A stretch of DNA of 64,000 nucleotides from Burkholderia savannae. Its GTDB lineage: Bacteria > Pseudomonadota > Gammaproteobacteria > Burkholderiales > Burkholderiaceae. The DNA is taken from positions 1,674,001-1,738,000 of the forward strand of contig NZ_CP013417.1 in assembly GCF_001524445.2 (NCBI RefSeq), read 5' to 3'. Of this stretch, positions 54,775 to 64,000 are shown piece by piece (position 1 is the first letter of the stretch; each line of letters starts with the position of its first letter). The notes beneath the pieces were generated by a model, which did not search any database, had not been told where the DNA came from, and saw only the letters and a program-made list of their open reading frames with translations. The translations under genes were made by a program, and so were the position numbers.

Positions 54775-57261
54775 ATGACCTATCAAGTTCTCGCACGCAA
54801 GTGGCGTCCGAAGGATTTCGCTTCGCTCGTCGGCCAGGAGCACGTCGTCAGGGCGCTCACGCACGCGCTCGACGGCGGGCGTTTGCATCACGCCTATCTA
54901 TTCACGGGCACGCGCGGCGTCGGCAAGACGACGCTGTCGCGCATCTTCGCCAAGGCGCTCAATTGCGAGACGGGCGTCACGTCGCAGCCGTGCGGCGTGT
55001 GCCGCGCGTGCCGCGAAATCGATGAAGGCCGCTTCGTCGACTATGTCGAGATGGACGCGGCGAGCAATCGCGGCGTCGACGAAATGGCCGCGCTCCTTGA
55101 GCGCGCGGTGTACGCGCCCGTCGATGCGCGCTTCAAGGTCTACATGATCGACGAAGTGCACATGCTGACGAACCACGCGTTCAACGCGATGCTGAAGACG
55201 CTCGAGGAGCCGCCGCCGCACGTCAAGTTCATCCTCGCGACCACCGATCCGCAGAAAATTCCCGTCACCGTGCTATCGCGCTGCCTGCAGTTCAATCTGA
55301 AGCAGATGCCGGCCGGCCACATCGTGTCGCATCTCGAGCGGATTCTCGGCGAAGAGCGGATCGCGTTCGAGCCGCAGGCGCTGCGTCTGCTCGCGCGCGC
55401 CGCGCAAGGCAGCATGCGCGATGCGCTGTCGCTGGCGGATCAGGCGATCGCGTATTCGGCGAACGAAGTGACGGAAGCCGCGGTGTCCGGCATGCTCGGC
55501 ACGCTCGACCAGACTTACATGGTGCGGCTCCTCGACGCGCTCGCCGCGGCCGACGGTCCGCAGATTCTCGCCGTCGCCGACGAAATGGCGCTGCGCAGCC
55601 TGTCGTTCTCGGCTGCGCTCCAGGATCTCGCGAGCCTGCTGCATCGGATCGCGTGGGCGCAGTTCGCGCCGGCGTCGGTGCTCGACGAATGGCCCGAAGC
55701 GGCCGACCTGCGCCGCTTTGCCGAGTTCCTGAGCCCGGAGCAGGTGCAACTCTATTATCAGATCGCGACGGTCGGGCGCGGCGAGCTCGGCCTTGCCCCC
55801 GACGAATACGCGGGCTTCACGATGACGCTGCTGCGGATGCTTGCGTTCGAGCCGGCGCCGACAGGCGGCGGCGCGCCGGGCGGCGGGTTGCCCGCGCAGG
55901 CGGCCGGCGCCGCGCCGAAGTCGAACGCGCGAGCGGCTGCGGTGCTCGGCGCACCGGCGGCGTCCGCGGCCGCCGGGGTGCAGGCGCCGAAGGCGACTGT
56001 CGCGCGCGCGGCCGCGGCTCGCGCCGACTTGCCGACCGTGCAGACCGAGCCGGCAGCGGCCGAGCGAAGCGGCGAGGCCGCCGCGAGCGCGCGTGTTACG
56101 ACGGACGTCCGCTCGGACGAGCGCGGCGCGCCGTCGCGCGCCGCCACGCCGGACGCCGATCCAGGCCTCGATCAAGGCCTCGATTCGGGCCTTGATTCCG
56201 ACGCGTCGCCGAACGCTCAGCCGGGCGCCGCATCCGAATCAGCACCGAGTTCGGCCGCATCGCCCGAATCGACGGCCGCCACGGAGTTCGACGCGGCCGC
56301 GCAGGATTGCGCGGCATCGGAGGCTGAAGCGGCCGATGTGCCGGCCTCCACCGCACCCGTGCCGCAAGCGCCGGCCGAGGCGCCCGCCGCTCCTGCCGCC
56401 GCCGCTTCGGCGTCGCGCGCCACCGGCGCGGCCGCCGCACTCGACGTGCTGCGTAACGCGGGCATGCGCGTGTCGTCCGATCGCGGCCGAGGCGCCGGCG
56501 CGGGCGCAGCGCGCGCGGCTGCGCCCGCCGCCCCCGCCGCGAAATCCGCGCCGCGCGTGCAGGTGCCCGTTCCGACGCCACGCACGCGCCCGGTGCAGGG
56601 CGGCGCTTCGCCGAATGGTGCCGCGCGCGCCGACGCGAGATCCGGGGCGCGCAACGCGCCGCCGCCGTGGGAGGACATCCCGCCCGACGATTACGTGCCG
56701 TTGTCGATCGACGACGGCTTCATTCCGCCCGACGACGGTTTCGTCCCGGTGTTCGACAGCGGCCCCGACGATGTTCGGGTCGCGCCGAAGCCGGCGCCCG
56801 CGCCACCCGTCGACACGCGGCCGCTGCCGGAGCCGATTCCGCTCGACGCGATCGGCTTCGACGGCGAATGGCCGACGCTCGCGGCGAGCCTGCCGCTCAA
56901 GGGCGTCGCTTACCAGCTCGCGTTCAGCAGCGAACTGACGTCGGTCGACGGCGGCGCGCTCAAGCTGTCGGTGCCGGTGCCGCAATACGCGGATGCCGCG
57001 CAGGTCGCGAAGCTGAAGGCCGCGCTCGCGGACGCGCTCGGCAAGCCGGTCGACGTCGCGGTCGAGGTCGGCCCGGCGCGCCGCACCGCGGCCGCGCTCG
57101 CCGCCGCCGAGCGCGCGAAGCGGCAGCGCGACGCCGAGCACGAGATGAGCGCCGATCCGTTCGTCCAGCAGTTGCTGCGCGAATTCGGCGCGAGCATCGT
57201 CGAGGGCTCGATTCGGCCCGTCGGTCCGGAGTCGGACGGCGCGGCGCCGACGCTGCATTGA
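54775..57261 (+). CDS. dnaX: DNA polymerase III subunits gamma and tau
   Basis: 828 aa. AAA+ clamp-loader domain: YQVLARKWRPKDFASLVGQEHVV, Walker A GTRGVGKT (about 43-50), zinc-binding CGVCRAC, and MIDEVHML. Domain III follows to about residue 365. A linker of about 300 residues, rich in Ala/Pro/Glu/Asp, precedes the C-terminal tau domain (FDGEWPTLAASLPLKGVAYQLAF onward). No poly-A slippery site like that of E. coli was noticed, so a frameshifted gamma product is uncertain. It is the first gene of a block with ybaB and recR. Confidence 0.97.
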   Translation: MTYQVLARKWRPKDFASLVGQEHVVRALTHALDGGRLHHAYLFTGTRGVGKTTLSRIFAKALNCETGVTSQPCGVCRACREIDEGRFVDYVEMDAASNRGVDEMAALLERAVYAPVDARFKVYMIDEVHMLTNHAFNAMLKTLEEPPPHVKFILATTDPQKIPVTVLSRCLQFNLKQMPAGHIVSHLERILGEERIAFEPQALRLLARAAQGSMRDALSLADQAIAYSANEVTEAAVSGMLGTLDQTYMVRLLDALAAADGPQILAVADEMALRSLSFSAALQDLASLLHRIAWAQFAPASVLDEWPEAADLRRFAEFLSPEQVQLYYQIATVGRGELGLAPDEYAGFTMTLLRMLAFEPAPTGGGAPGGGLPAQAAGAAPKSNARAAAVLGAPAASAAAGVQAPKATVARAAAARADLPTVQTEPAAAERSGEAAASARVTTDVRSDERGAPSRAATPDADPGLDQGLDSGLDSDASPNAQPGAASESAPSSAASPESTAATEFDAAAQDCAASEAEAADVPASTAPVPQAPAEAPAAPAAAASASRATGAAAALDVLRNAGMRVSSDRGRGAGAGAARAAAPAAPAAKSAPRVQVPVPTPRTRPVQGGASPNGAARADARSGARNAPPPWEDIPPDDYVPLSIDDGFIPPDDGFVPVFDSGPDDVRVAPKPAPAPPVDTRPLPEPIPLDAIGFDGEWPTLAASLPLKGVAYQLAFSSELTSVDGGALKLSVPVPQYADAAQVAKLKAALADALGKPVDVAVEVGPARRTAAALAAAERAKRQRDAEHEMSADPFVQQLLREFGASIVEGSIRPVGPESDGAAPTLH

Positions 57262-57353
57262 CGCGAATCGGTCGCATCCCGCATCCGATTCCCATATTCA
57301 TGAGCGGGCGCTAAGATCGCGCCCGTTCGCAATCGATTAGAAGGAGCAAGTCC

Positions 57354-57680
57354 ATGATGAAAGGCCAACTCGCCGGGTTGATGAAGCAGGCCCAGCAGAT
57401 GCAGGAAAACATGAAGAAGATGCAGGAGCAACTGGCTCTCATCGAAGTGGAAGGCCAGTCGGGCGCGGGGCTCGTCAAGGTGACGATGACCTGCCGCAAC
57501 GAAGTGCGCCGCGTGTCGATCGATCCGAGCCTGCTCGCCGACGACAAGGACATGCTCGAGGATCTCGTCGCCGCGGCGTTCAACGACGCGGTGCGCAAGG
57601 CCGAGGCGACGTCGCAGGAGAAGATGAGCGGCATGACGGCGGGCCTGCCGCTGCCGCCCGGCTTCAAGCTGCCGTTCTGA
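57354..57680 (+). CDS. YbaB/EbfC nucleoid-associated protein
   Basis: 108 aa. [61 protein letters not shown] is the family pattern: a long helix of Met/Gln/Lys residues and a beta-sheet. It binds DNA as a tweezer-like dimer and affects the nucleoid. It lies in its common position between dnaX and recR. Two adjacent ATGs (57354, 57357) are equally possible starts after AAGGAG. Confidence 0.96.
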   Translation: MMKGQLAGLMKQAQQMQENMKKMQEQLALIEVEGQSGAGLVKVTMTCRNEVRRVSIDPSLLADDKDMLEDLVAAAFNDAVRKAEATSQEKMSGMTAGLPLPPGFKLPF

Positions 57681-57711
57681 CGATGAACCGTTCGGCCGAC
57701 GTCGTGAGCGC

Positions 57712-58314
57712 ATGAGCATCAAGCCGCCTTCCGCGCTGTCCGGGCTCGTCGAAGCGCTGCGCGCGCTGCCGGGCGTCGGACCGAAATCCGCGCAGCGCAT
57801 CGCATATCACCTGATGCAGCACGATCGGGAGGGTGCGGAGCGGCTCGGGCGCTCGCTGTTGTTCGCGACCGAGCATCTGCGTCACTGCGAGAAGTGCAAC
57901 ACGTTCACGGAGGCGCAGATCTGCGAGGTCTGCAGCGATCCGGAGCGCGACCCGACGCTGCTGTGCGTCGTCGAGACGCCCGCCGACCAGATCATGCTCG
58001 AGCAGACGATGACCTATCGCGGGCTGTATTTCGTGCTGATGGGGCGCTTGAGTCCGCTCGACGGCATCGGGCCGAAGGAGATCCATTTCGACCGCCTCGT
58101 GCGCCGCGCATCGGACGGCGTCGTGAAGGAGGTCGTGCTCGCGACGAACTTCACGAACGAAGGCGAGGCGACCGCGCACTATCTCGGCCAGACGCTGAAG
58201 GCGCGCGGCCTGGCCGTCACGCGGCTCGCGCGGGGCGTGCCGGTGGGCGGCGAGCTCGAATACGTCGACGCCGGCACGATCGCCCGCGCGATGCTCGACA
58301 GGCGCACCCTCTAG
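57712..58314 (+). CDS. recR: Recombination mediator RecR
   Basis: 200 aa. HhH N-terminus ([30 protein letters not shown]), a four-Cys zinc finger ([16 protein letters not shown]), Toprim domain ([17 protein letters not shown]) and a C-terminal Walker-B-like segment. With RecO and RecF it loads RecA at gaps. It lies 31 bp after ybaB. Confidence 0.98.
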   Translation: MSIKPPSALSGLVEALRALPGVGPKSAQRIAYHLMQHDREGAERLGRSLLFATEHLRHCEKCNTFTEAQICEVCSDPERDPTLLCVVETPADQIMLEQTMTYRGLYFVLMGRLSPLDGIGPKEIHFDRLVRRASDGVVKEVVLATNFTNEGEATAHYLGQTLKARGLAVTRLARGVPVGGELEYVDAGTIARAMLDRRTL

Positions 58315-58381
58315 CCGGCGCGCGCGCCGGCGCCGCGCGGCCTCGCGCCGCGCGTACCGTTCAACGATCCAAGGAAGCGAC

Positions 58382-59587
58382 ATGAGCGCAACTCCCGGCC
58401 CGCTTTCGGGCGTCAAGGTGCTCGAACTCGGCACGCTGATCGCGGGCCCGTTCGCCGCGCGCCTGCTCGCCGAATTCGGCGCGGACGTCATCAAGATCGA
58501 AGATCCGAACGGCGGCGATCCGCTGCGCAAGTGGCGCAAGCTGTATCCGGAGGCGGGCGGCACGTCGCTGTGGTGGTCGGTGCAGGCGCGCAACAAGAAA
58601 TCGGTGACGATCAACCTGAAGTCCGACGAGGGCAAGGAGATCGTGCGCCGCCTCGCGCGTGAAGCCGACATCGTCGTCGAGAACTTCCGCCCGGGGCTGC
58701 TCGAGAAGCTCGGTCTCGGCTACGACGTGCTGTCCGCCGACAATCCGGGCCTCGTGATGGTGCGCCTGTCCGGCTACGGGCAGACGGGCCCGTATCGCGA
58801 CCGTCCCGGCTTCGGCGCGATCGCCGAATCGATGGGCGGGCTGCGCCACATCACGGGCTATCCGGAGCTGCCGCCGCCGCGCATCGGCATCTCGATCGGC
58901 GATTCGATCGCGGCGCTGCACGGCGTGATCGGCGCGCTGATGGCGCTGCATCACCGCAACGCGAACGGCGGCGCGGGGCAGGTCGTCGACGTCGCGCTCT
59001 ATGAGGCCGTCTTCAACATGATGGAGAGCGTCGTGCCCGAGTACGGCGTCTACGGGCTCGTGCGCGAGCGCACGGGCGCGTCGCTGCCGGGCATCGTGCC
59101 GTCGAACACGTATCCGTGCCGCGACGGCAGCATCGTGATCGGCGGCAACAGCGATCCGATCTTCAAGCGCCTGATGAACGCGATCGGCCGCGACGATCTC
59201 GCGGGCGATCCCGCGCTTGCGCACAACGACGGCCGCGTGCCGCGCACGCAGGAAATCGATGCGGCGATCGGCGCGTGGCTCGCCGAGCGCACGATCGACG
59301 ACGCGCTCGCGGTGCTGAACGCCGCGGACGTGCCCGCGTCGCGAATCTACAGCGTAGCCGACATGTTCACCGATCCGCAGTTCGCCGCGCGCCAGATGAT
59401 CCAGCGTTTCAAACTCGCGGGCGGCGCGGAGATCCCGCTGCCGAACGTGACGCCGAAGCTGTCCGGCACGCCCGGCGAAACGCGCTGGCTCGGCCCCGAG
59501 CTCGGCGAGCATACGGACGAGGTGCTGGGCGCGCTCGGCTACGACGCGCAGGCGATCGCCGTGCTGCGCGAGAAGCGCGTGATCTGA
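58382..59587 (+). CDS. CaiB/BaiF-family CoA-transferase
   Basis: 401 aa. Class III CoA-transferase: PLSGVKVLELGTLIAGPFAARLLAEFGADVIKIEDPNGGDPLR at the start, then SVTINLKSDEGKEIVRRLAREADIVVENFRPG, and YEAVFNMMESVVPEYGVYG holding the catalytic Asp region (VDVALYE). It moves CoA between organic acids by a covalent anhydride mechanism; the substrate cannot be told from sequence. It stands 67 bp after recR and 105 bp before surE with the same orientation. No neighbouring acyl-CoA enzyme gives a clue. Confidence 0.94.
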   Translation: MSATPGPLSGVKVLELGTLIAGPFAARLLAEFGADVIKIEDPNGGDPLRKWRKLYPEAGGTSLWWSVQARNKKSVTINLKSDEGKEIVRRLAREADIVVENFRPGLLEKLGLGYDVLSADNPGLVMVRLSGYGQTGPYRDRPGFGAIAESMGGLRHITGYPELPPPRIGISIGDSIAALHGVIGALMALHHRNANGGAGQVVDVALYEAVFNMMESVVPEYGVYGLVRERTGASLPGIVPSNTYPCRDGSIVIGGNSDPIFKRLMNAIGRDDLAGDPALAHNDGRVPRTQEIDAAIGAWLAERTIDDALAVLNAADVPASRIYSVADMFTDPQFAARQMIQRFKLAGGAEIPLPNVTPKLSGTPGETRWLGPELGEHTDEVLGALGYDAQAIAVLREKRVI

Positions 59588-59680
59588 GCGCCGAGGGCCG
59601 CGCGGTACGCGCTTCTTGCGCCGTCGCACGCTGCACGCGAGGCGGCCGGGGCTGTCGCTCTCGCGCAATCTTTCCTCGGT

Positions 59681-59686
59681 TACAAT
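59681..59686 (+). promoter_or_regulatory. Putative -10 box of the surE operon
   Basis: TACAAT lies 6 bp before the surE ATG. No good -35 box at 16-18 bp was found. Confidence 0.35.
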
Positions 59687-59692
59687 CGGCGG

Positions 59693-60454
59693 ATGCGAAT
59701 ATTACTCAGCAACGACGACGGATACCTTGCGCCCGGCATCGCCGCGCTGTACGAAGCGCTGTGCCCGCTGGCCGAGGTCATGGTGATGGCGCCCGAGCAG
59801 AATTGCAGCGGCGCGTCGAACTCGCTTACGCTGTCGCGTCCGCTTTCGGTGTCGCGTTCGGCGAGCACGGGTTTCTACTACGTGAACGGCACGCCGACCG
59901 ATTCGGTGCACGTCGCGCTGACGGGCATGCTCGACGCGAAGCCGGACCTCGTCGTGTCGGGAATCAACAACGGCCAGAACATGGGTGAGGACACGCTGTA
60001 TTCCGGCACGGTCGCGGCCGCGACGGAAGGCATCATGTTCGGCGTGCCGGCGATCGCGTTCTCGCTCGTTCACAAAGAGTGGGCGCACCTCGGCGACGCC
60101 GCGCGCGTCGCGGCCGAGATCGTGCGCCGCTATCTCGACAATCCGCTGTCCGGCCGGCCGCTGCTGAACGTCAATATTCCGAACCTGCCGTACGACGAGC
60201 TGAAGGGCTGGCGCGTGACGCGGCTCGGCAAGCGCCATCCGTCGCAGCCGGTGATTCGCCAAACGAATCCGCGCGGCGAGCCGATCTACTGGATCGGAGC
60301 GGCGGGCGACGCGCGCGACGCGAGCGAGGGCACCGATTTCCACGCGACCGCGGCGGGCTACGTGTCGATCACGCCGCTGCAGCTCGATCTCACGCACACG
60401 CAAATGCTGGCAGCCACGCGCGAATGGGCGCGTGCCGGGAGCGGCGCTTCATGA
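59693..60454 (+). CDS. surE: 5'/3'-nucleotidase SurE
   Basis: 253 aa. [23 protein letters not shown] holds the Asp-Asp metal site, and [13 protein letters not shown] the next ligand region. [25 protein letters not shown] is the SurE signature with the Asn ligand. It removes phosphate from nucleotides under stress and in stationary phase. It overlaps pcm by 4 bp, the ancient surE-pcm-nlpD-rpoS order. Confidence 0.98.
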   Translation: MRILLSNDDGYLAPGIAALYEALCPLAEVMVMAPEQNCSGASNSLTLSRPLSVSRSASTGFYYVNGTPTDSVHVALTGMLDAKPDLVVSGINNGQNMGEDTLYSGTVAAATEGIMFGVPAIAFSLVHKEWAHLGDAARVAAEIVRRYLDNPLSGRPLLNVNIPNLPYDELKGWRVTRLGKRHPSQPVIRQTNPRGEPIYWIGAAGDARDASEGTDFHATAAGYVSITPLQLDLTHTQMLAATREWARAGSGAS

Positions 60455-61452
60455 GCGGCGAGCGCGCGAAGCGGTTTCCGCTCGCGCTCGAGGACCTGAA
60501 GCGCGAGCCGCGCAAGCCCGAAGGGCGCGCGGCCGAGCGCCAGGCGGCGGGCGACGCCGCCCGCCAGCGCCTTGCCGCCGCGCCCGCCGCCACATCGACC
60601 CTCGTGCCCGACCGGCGCGCGCCGCAGCGCGCAGCCGCCACGACGGGCGGCCGCGTGGCCACGACGGGCGGCCGCGTGTCCGCACCGAAGTCCGCGCACG
60701 CGAAGAAATCCGCGTCGGGCCTGCCCGGCGTCGCGAAGGGCGCGCCGTCCGCCGCCGCGAAAAGCGGCGACAAGGGCGCCGCGCCGAATGTCGCGTTGAG
60801 CGGCGCGCTCGCGCTGACTTCGGAACGGGTGCGCGAGCGCATGGTCGAAAGGCTGCGGGCAAACGGCGTGGCCGATCCGCGCGTGCTGGCCGCGATGGCG
60901 GCCGTGCCGCGCCACATGTTCGTCGATCCGGGGCTCGCGGCTCAGGCGTATGAAGACGCGGCGCTGCCGATCGGGCATCAGCAGACGATCTCGAAGCCGT
61001 CGGTCGTCGCGCGGATGATCGAACTCGCGGCGGCCGGCCGCGTGCTCGAGCGCGTGCTCGAAATCGGCACGGGCTGCGGTTATCAGGCCGCGGTGCTGAG
61101 CCGCGTCGCGCGCGACGTGTATTCGATCGAACGCGTGAAGCCGCTCTACGAGCGCGCAAAACTGAATTTGCGGCCGCTGCGCGTGCCGAACATCCGCTTG
61201 CATTACGGCGACGGACGCGTGGGCCTGCCCGCCGCGGCGCCGTTCGACGCGATCGTGATCGCGGCGGCGGGGCTCGACGTGCCGCGGGCGCTGCTGGAAC
61301 AATTGGCGATCGGCGGCAGGCTCGTCGCGCCTGTCGGAGAGCAGGCGGGCGAGCAGGTGTTGACGCTCGTGGAGCGCGTCGCACCCGCGCAGTGGCGCGA
61401 GTCGCGGCTTGATCGCGTTTTCTTTGTCCCTTTAAAATCCGGAGTGATTTGA
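60451..61452 (+). CDS. pcm: Protein-L-isoaspartate O-methyltransferase with an N-terminal extension
   Basis: 333 aa, while the usual Pcm is about 210. The methyltransferase begins near residue 115 ([39 protein letters not shown]). The SAM-binding motif is [15 protein letters not shown], and [19 protein letters not shown] is intact. It repairs isoaspartyl residues in aged proteins. The first 115 residues are a low-complexity Ala/Arg/Lys/Ser region. ATG 60451 overlaps the surE stop. An internal start near the domain is possible, but the coupled ATG is the simplest reading. Confidence 0.95.
   Translation: MSGERAKRFPLALEDLKREPRKPEGRAAERQAAGDAARQRLAAAPAATSTLVPDRRAPQRAAATTGGRVATTGGRVSAPKSAHAKKSASGLPGVAKGAPSAAAKSGDKGAAPNVALSGALALTSERVRERMVERLRANGVADPRVLAAMAAVPRHMFVDPGLAAQAYEDAALPIGHQQTISKPSVVARMIELAAAGRVLERVLEIGTGCGYQAAVLSRVARDVYSIERVKPLYERAKLNLRPLRVPNIRLHYGDGRVGLPAAAPFDAIVIAAAGLDVPRALLEQLAIGGRLVAPVGEQAGEQVLTLVERVAPAQWRESRLDRVFFVPLKSGVI
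60637..60678 (+). repeat. Direct 21-bp repeat inside pcm
   Basis: Two exact 21-bp copies (60637-60657 and 60658-60678) code for ATTGGRV twice in the low-complexity N-terminal part of Pcm. Frame is preserved. Confidence 0.95.
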
Positions 61453-61457
61453 TACCG

Positions 61458-62336
61458 ATGAGTATGCTGCGCGCGATGCAAAACAATCGTTTGAAGTTAC
61501 CGCTCTCGCTCGCTCAGCGCGCGATTTGCATGGCGGCTTTCACGCTGCTCGCCGCGTGCGCGACGCGGCTCGACCAGGCGCCCGTCGTCGATCGTTCCGG
61601 CTCGCTCGGCACGACGGCTGCCGCGCAGCCGCCCGCGCCGCTGCCGCCTGCGCCCCCGGGTTACTACCGGGTGAAGCCGGGCGACACGCTTTATCGGATC
61701 GCGCTCGAGAACGGCCAGAACTATCGCGACATCGCAGCGTGGAACAACCTCACGAACCCGAATCAGATCGAAGTCGATCAACTGCTGCGCGTCTCGCCGA
61801 CAGCCGGCGGCGCGACGCCGGCCGCACCGGTCGCGGGCGGCGCGGCGACGCCACCGCTGTCGAGCGGCCCGGCTGCGGTGCCGCCGATCTATGGCTCCGG
61901 TTCCACCGCGAGCGCCGCGCCGTCTGCCGCGCCCGCGCCGAGTGAAACGACTGCGCCTGCGGCGAGCAGTAACCTGTCGTTCGCGTGGCCGGTGCGCGGT
62001 GCGCTGTTGAACACGTTCGACGATTCGAAGAACAAGGGGATCAACATCGGCGGCCCGGCCGGCGAGGCCGTGAAGGCCGCCGCTGATGGCCGCGTGGTGT
62101 ATGCGGGCAACGGTCTGCGCGGCTACGGCAATCTCATTATCATCAAGCACGACGCAACTTATCTCACGGCGTATGCACACAATCGCGCTTTGATGGTAAA
62201 AGAGGGGGACGCGGTGACGAAAGGCCAGAAGATCGCAGAGATGGGCAATAGCGATTCCGACCGCGTGATGCTGCATTTCGAGGTTCGCCGGCAGGGTAAA
62301 CCTGTCGATCCGCTGAAGTATTTGCCGCCTCAATAA
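61458..62336 (+). CDS. nlpD: NlpD-type lipoprotein (LysM and degenerate LytM)
   Basis: 292 aa from ATG 61458, 11 bp after GGAGTG. A lipoprotein signal ends in LLAAC (about residue 34). A LysM domain lies at about 65-112 (YYRVKPGDTLYRIALENGQNYRDIAAWNNL...IEVDQLLRV). A Pro/Ala-rich linker follows. The C-terminal LytM/M23 domain is at about 175-292. The M23 metal-binding positions are not those of an active enzyme: NKGINIGG stands in place of HxGxD, and AHN and LHFEV replace the usual HxH. Such proteins activate cell-division amidases instead of cutting themselves. rpoS starts 11 bp downstream, and part of its expression normally comes from nlpD. Confidence 0.95.
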   Translation: MSMLRAMQNNRLKLPLSLAQRAICMAAFTLLAACATRLDQAPVVDRSGSLGTTAAAQPPAPLPPAPPGYYRVKPGDTLYRIALENGQNYRDIAAWNNLTNPNQIEVDQLLRVSPTAGGATPAAPVAGGAATPPLSSGPAAVPPIYGSGSTASAAPSAAPAPSETTAPAASSNLSFAWPVRGALLNTFDDSKNKGINIGGPAGEAVKAAADGRVVYAGNGLRGYGNLIIIKHDATYLTAYAHNRALMVKEGDAVTKGQKIAEMGNSDSDRVMLHFEVRRQGKPVDPLKYLPPQ

Positions 62337-62347
62337 ACGAGACGACC

Positions 62348-63436
62348 ATGCCGAAATCGAAGCGCCACGAGCCGCAAGCCGAGTCTGAGAAGATCAGTCG
62401 AGCCACGCAAGCATCGGTGGAGCGAGCTGGCGCTTCGACGGACGAGGATGAAGACGCCGCCGACAACGAACGCGACTACGAGCCGCGCGAAGCGGATTCG
62501 GACGACTCGCGCGAAGGGCGCGGCGATGCAGCCGACGCGTCACCCGATCTGGACGATTTCCGGGCGCTTCTGCAGGCGGAGCTCACTGCCGACACGATCC
62601 AGCACTACCTGAATCGCATCAGCGTGAAGCCGCTCTTGACGGTCGAGGAAGAGCAGCGCTATTCGCGGCTCGCGAAGGCGGGCGAATTCGACGCGCGGCA
62701 GGTGATGATCGAGCGGAATCTGCGGCTCGTCGTCAGCATCGCGAAAGGCTATCTGAATCGCGGCGTGCCGCTGCTCGATCTGATCGAGGAAGGCAACCTC
62801 GGGCTCATGCACGCGATCGAGAAGTTCGATCCGACGCGCGGCTTTCGCTTTTCGACGTACGCGACCTGGTGGATACGGCAAAGCATCGAGCGCGCGATCA
62901 TGAATCAGGCGCGCACGGTGCGGCTGCCGGTGCACGTGATCCGCGAGCTGAACCAGGTGCTGCGCGCGAAGCGCCATCTGGAAAAGAACTCGCTGTCGAC
63001 GGGCGCGGCGGCCGAGCGCCGCGAGGCGAGCATCGACGACATCGCGTATCTGACGGGCAAGACGGCCGAGGAAGTCACCGACATCCTCGCGCTCAACGAG
63101 CACACCGCATCGCTCGATGCGCCGCTCGATCTCGATCCGGCGAGCAGCCTGCTCGATCTGCTGCCCGACGACCAGAGCCAGTCGCCCGATGCGGAGGTTC
63201 AGCACCGCGAACTGGAAACGCTAACGCGCGCATGGTTGTCGCGCCTGTCCGACAAGCACCGCCATGTGATCGAGCGGCGCTTCGGCCTCAATCACATTGA
63301 ACCCGCGACGCTCGAGGAGCTTGCAGACGAGATGGGGCTGACCCGCGAGCGGGTTCGCCAGATCCAGCAGGAAGCGCTCGTGCGGCTCAAGCGGTTTTTC
63401 GCATCCAACGGCGTGCGCAAGGACGCCGTTCTGTAA
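62348..63436 (+). CDS. rpoS: Stationary-phase sigma factor RpoS
   Basis: 362 aa. The acidic N-terminal region (about 1-60, DEDEDAADNERDYEPREADSDD) is longer than in E. coli. Regions 1.2 to 4.2 follow: DTIQHYLNRISVKPLLTVEEEQRYSRLAKAGE, YLNRGVPLLDLIEEGNLGLMHAIEKFDPTRGFRFSTYATWWIRQSIERAIMNQ, and TLEELADEMGLTRERVRQIQQEALVRLKRF. It directs general stress transcription. Upstream elements in nlpD probably supply its main promoter. Confidence 0.98.
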   Translation: MPKSKRHEPQAESEKISRATQASVERAGASTDEDEDAADNERDYEPREADSDDSREGRGDAADASPDLDDFRALLQAELTADTIQHYLNRISVKPLLTVEEEQRYSRLAKAGEFDARQVMIERNLRLVVSIAKGYLNRGVPLLDLIEEGNLGLMHAIEKFDPTRGFRFSTYATWWIRQSIERAIMNQARTVRLPVHVIRELNQVLRAKRHLEKNSLSTGAAAERREASIDDIAYLTGKTAEEVTDILALNEHTASLDAPLDLDPASSLLDLLPDDQSQSPDAEVQHRELETLTRAWLSRLSDKHRHVIERRFGLNHIEPATLEELADEMGLTRERVRQIQQEALVRLKRFFASNGVRKDAVL

Positions 63437-63443
63437 TTCATCG

Positions 63444-64000
63444 ATGACACCGATTCTGGTTTTTGACATCGAGACGATTCCCGATGTCGACGGCATTCGC
63501 CGTCTTGAAGATCTGCCCGCCGACCTCACCGATGCCGAAGTGGCCGAGCACGCGTTCGCCGCGCGCCGCGAGAAGACGGGCAGCGATTTCCTGCCGCTTC
63601 ATCTGCAACGGGTCGCGGCAATTTCGTGCGTGTTCCGCGACAACACCGGCTTTCGCGTGCGCTCGCTCGGTGCACCGGGCGACCCGGAGGCGACGTTGAT
63701 CCAGTCGTTCTACCGCGTGATCGAGAAGTACACGCCGCAACTCGTGTCGTGGAACGGCGGCGGCTTCGATCTGCCGGTGCTGCATTACCGCGGGCTCGTG
63801 CACGGCGTCGCGGCGCCGCGCTACTGGGACATGGGCGAGGACGATCGCGACTTCAAGTGGAACAACTACCTGTCGCGCTACCACACGCGGCATCTCGACC
63901 TGATGGATCTGCTCGCGCTCTATCAGCCGCGCGCGAGCGTGCCGCTCGACGCGCTCGCGAAGCTGTGCGGCTTTCCGGGCAAGCTCGGGATGGACGGCAG
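63444..64000 (+). CDS. 3'-5' exonuclease of the PolB-like family, cut by the window edge
   Basis: The first 185 codons are present, with the frame open to the edge. MTPILVFDIETIPDVDGIRRLEDLP contains the DxE exonuclease I motif (Asp8, Glu10). LVSWNGGGFDLPVLHYRGL is motif II (Asp in NGxxFD), and HLDLMDLLALYQPRASVPLDALAKLCGFPGKLGMDG approaches motif III. This matches the predicted 3'-5' exonuclease related to DNA polymerase B proofreading domains. Only the C-terminal end is missing. It starts 7 bp after rpoS. Confidence 0.9.
   Translation, partial: MTPILVFDIETIPDVDGIRRLEDLPADLTDAEVAEHAFAARREKTGSDFLPLHLQRVAAISCVFRDNTGFRVRSLGAPGDPEATLIQSFYRVIEKYTPQLVSWNGGGFDLPVLHYRGLVHGVAAPRYWDMGEDDRDFKWNNYLSRYHTRHLDLMDLLALYQPRASVPLDALAKLCGFPGKLGMDG

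Overview
The window is chromosomal DNA from a very GC-rich betaproteobacterium. The rpsF-priB-rpsR-rplI-dnaB, hom-thrC, moeA-moaD-moaE, rho/trxA, ffs-dnaX-ybaB-recR and surE-pcm-nlpD-rpoS blocks, a split aminoarabinose (arn) cluster, and a SYLF lipoprotein point to Burkholderia, most likely the B. pseudomallei/thailandensis group. This assignment is inferred from gene content and protein recognition; no search was run. Strong codon bias produces long antisense open frames over almost every gene. I treated these as shadows.

Layout. 1-4.2 kb: tail of an unknown gene, a SYLF lipoprotein, a small membrane protein, a PsiF-like secreted protein, an asparaginase and a BON-LysM protein. 4.8-9.6 kb: a glyoxylate-to-glycerate operon (gcl, hyi, glxR) facing a LysR regulator. 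9.6-13 kb: an octamer repeat, then a CuA-like cupredoxin and a Tat-exported metallophosphoesterase. These are transcribed away from an ECF sigma factor/anti-sigma pair, and both directions carry the same promoter architecture. 13.2-16.3 kb: ribosomal protein/primosome operon and the replicative helicase. 16.4-18.1 kb: phosphate transport (DUF47-Pit). 18.2-22.7 kb: a frameshifted IclR remnant, an NlpC/P60 lipoprotein, a PIN-PhoH ATPase and Bcp. 22.8-30.1 kb: lipid A aminoarabinose cluster, with ArnA split into two genes. 30.2-35 kb: an Mth938-like protein, then alaC, hom and thrC. 35.7-37.8 kb: molybdopterin genes. 38.1-39.3 kb: truncated hemoglobin opposite an NsrR-type repressor. 39.5-43.5 kb: clpB behind a heat-shock-type promoter, a YidB-like protein and a helix-hairpin-helix protein. 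43.7-44.9 kb: a 30-unit octamer array next to a MerR-type promoter driving a MerR/carboxymuconolactone decarboxylase pair. 45.4-48.5 kb: MATE exporter and a GT39-like membrane enzyme. 48.7-52.2 kb: L31 type B, MtfA, and a MerR/MFS operon behind a second MerR-type promoter. 52.3-54.1 kb: rho and trxA. 54.5-64 kb: SRP RNA, dnaX, ybaB, recR, a CoA-transferase, surE, pcm, nlpD, rpoS and the start of an exonuclease gene cut by the window edge.

The strongest candidates for something not yet described are three. First, the ECF/anti-sigma locus has two divergent GGGAATA-N16-GGTA(A/T)C promoters. They link the sigma factor to an exported phosphoesterase and to a CuA-like protein whose usual first histidine ligand is methionine. 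Second and third, two small MerR regulons have long palindromes set in 19-bp promoter spacers. No mobile element, CRISPR array, tRNA or 16S/23S/5S rRNA gene was seen.
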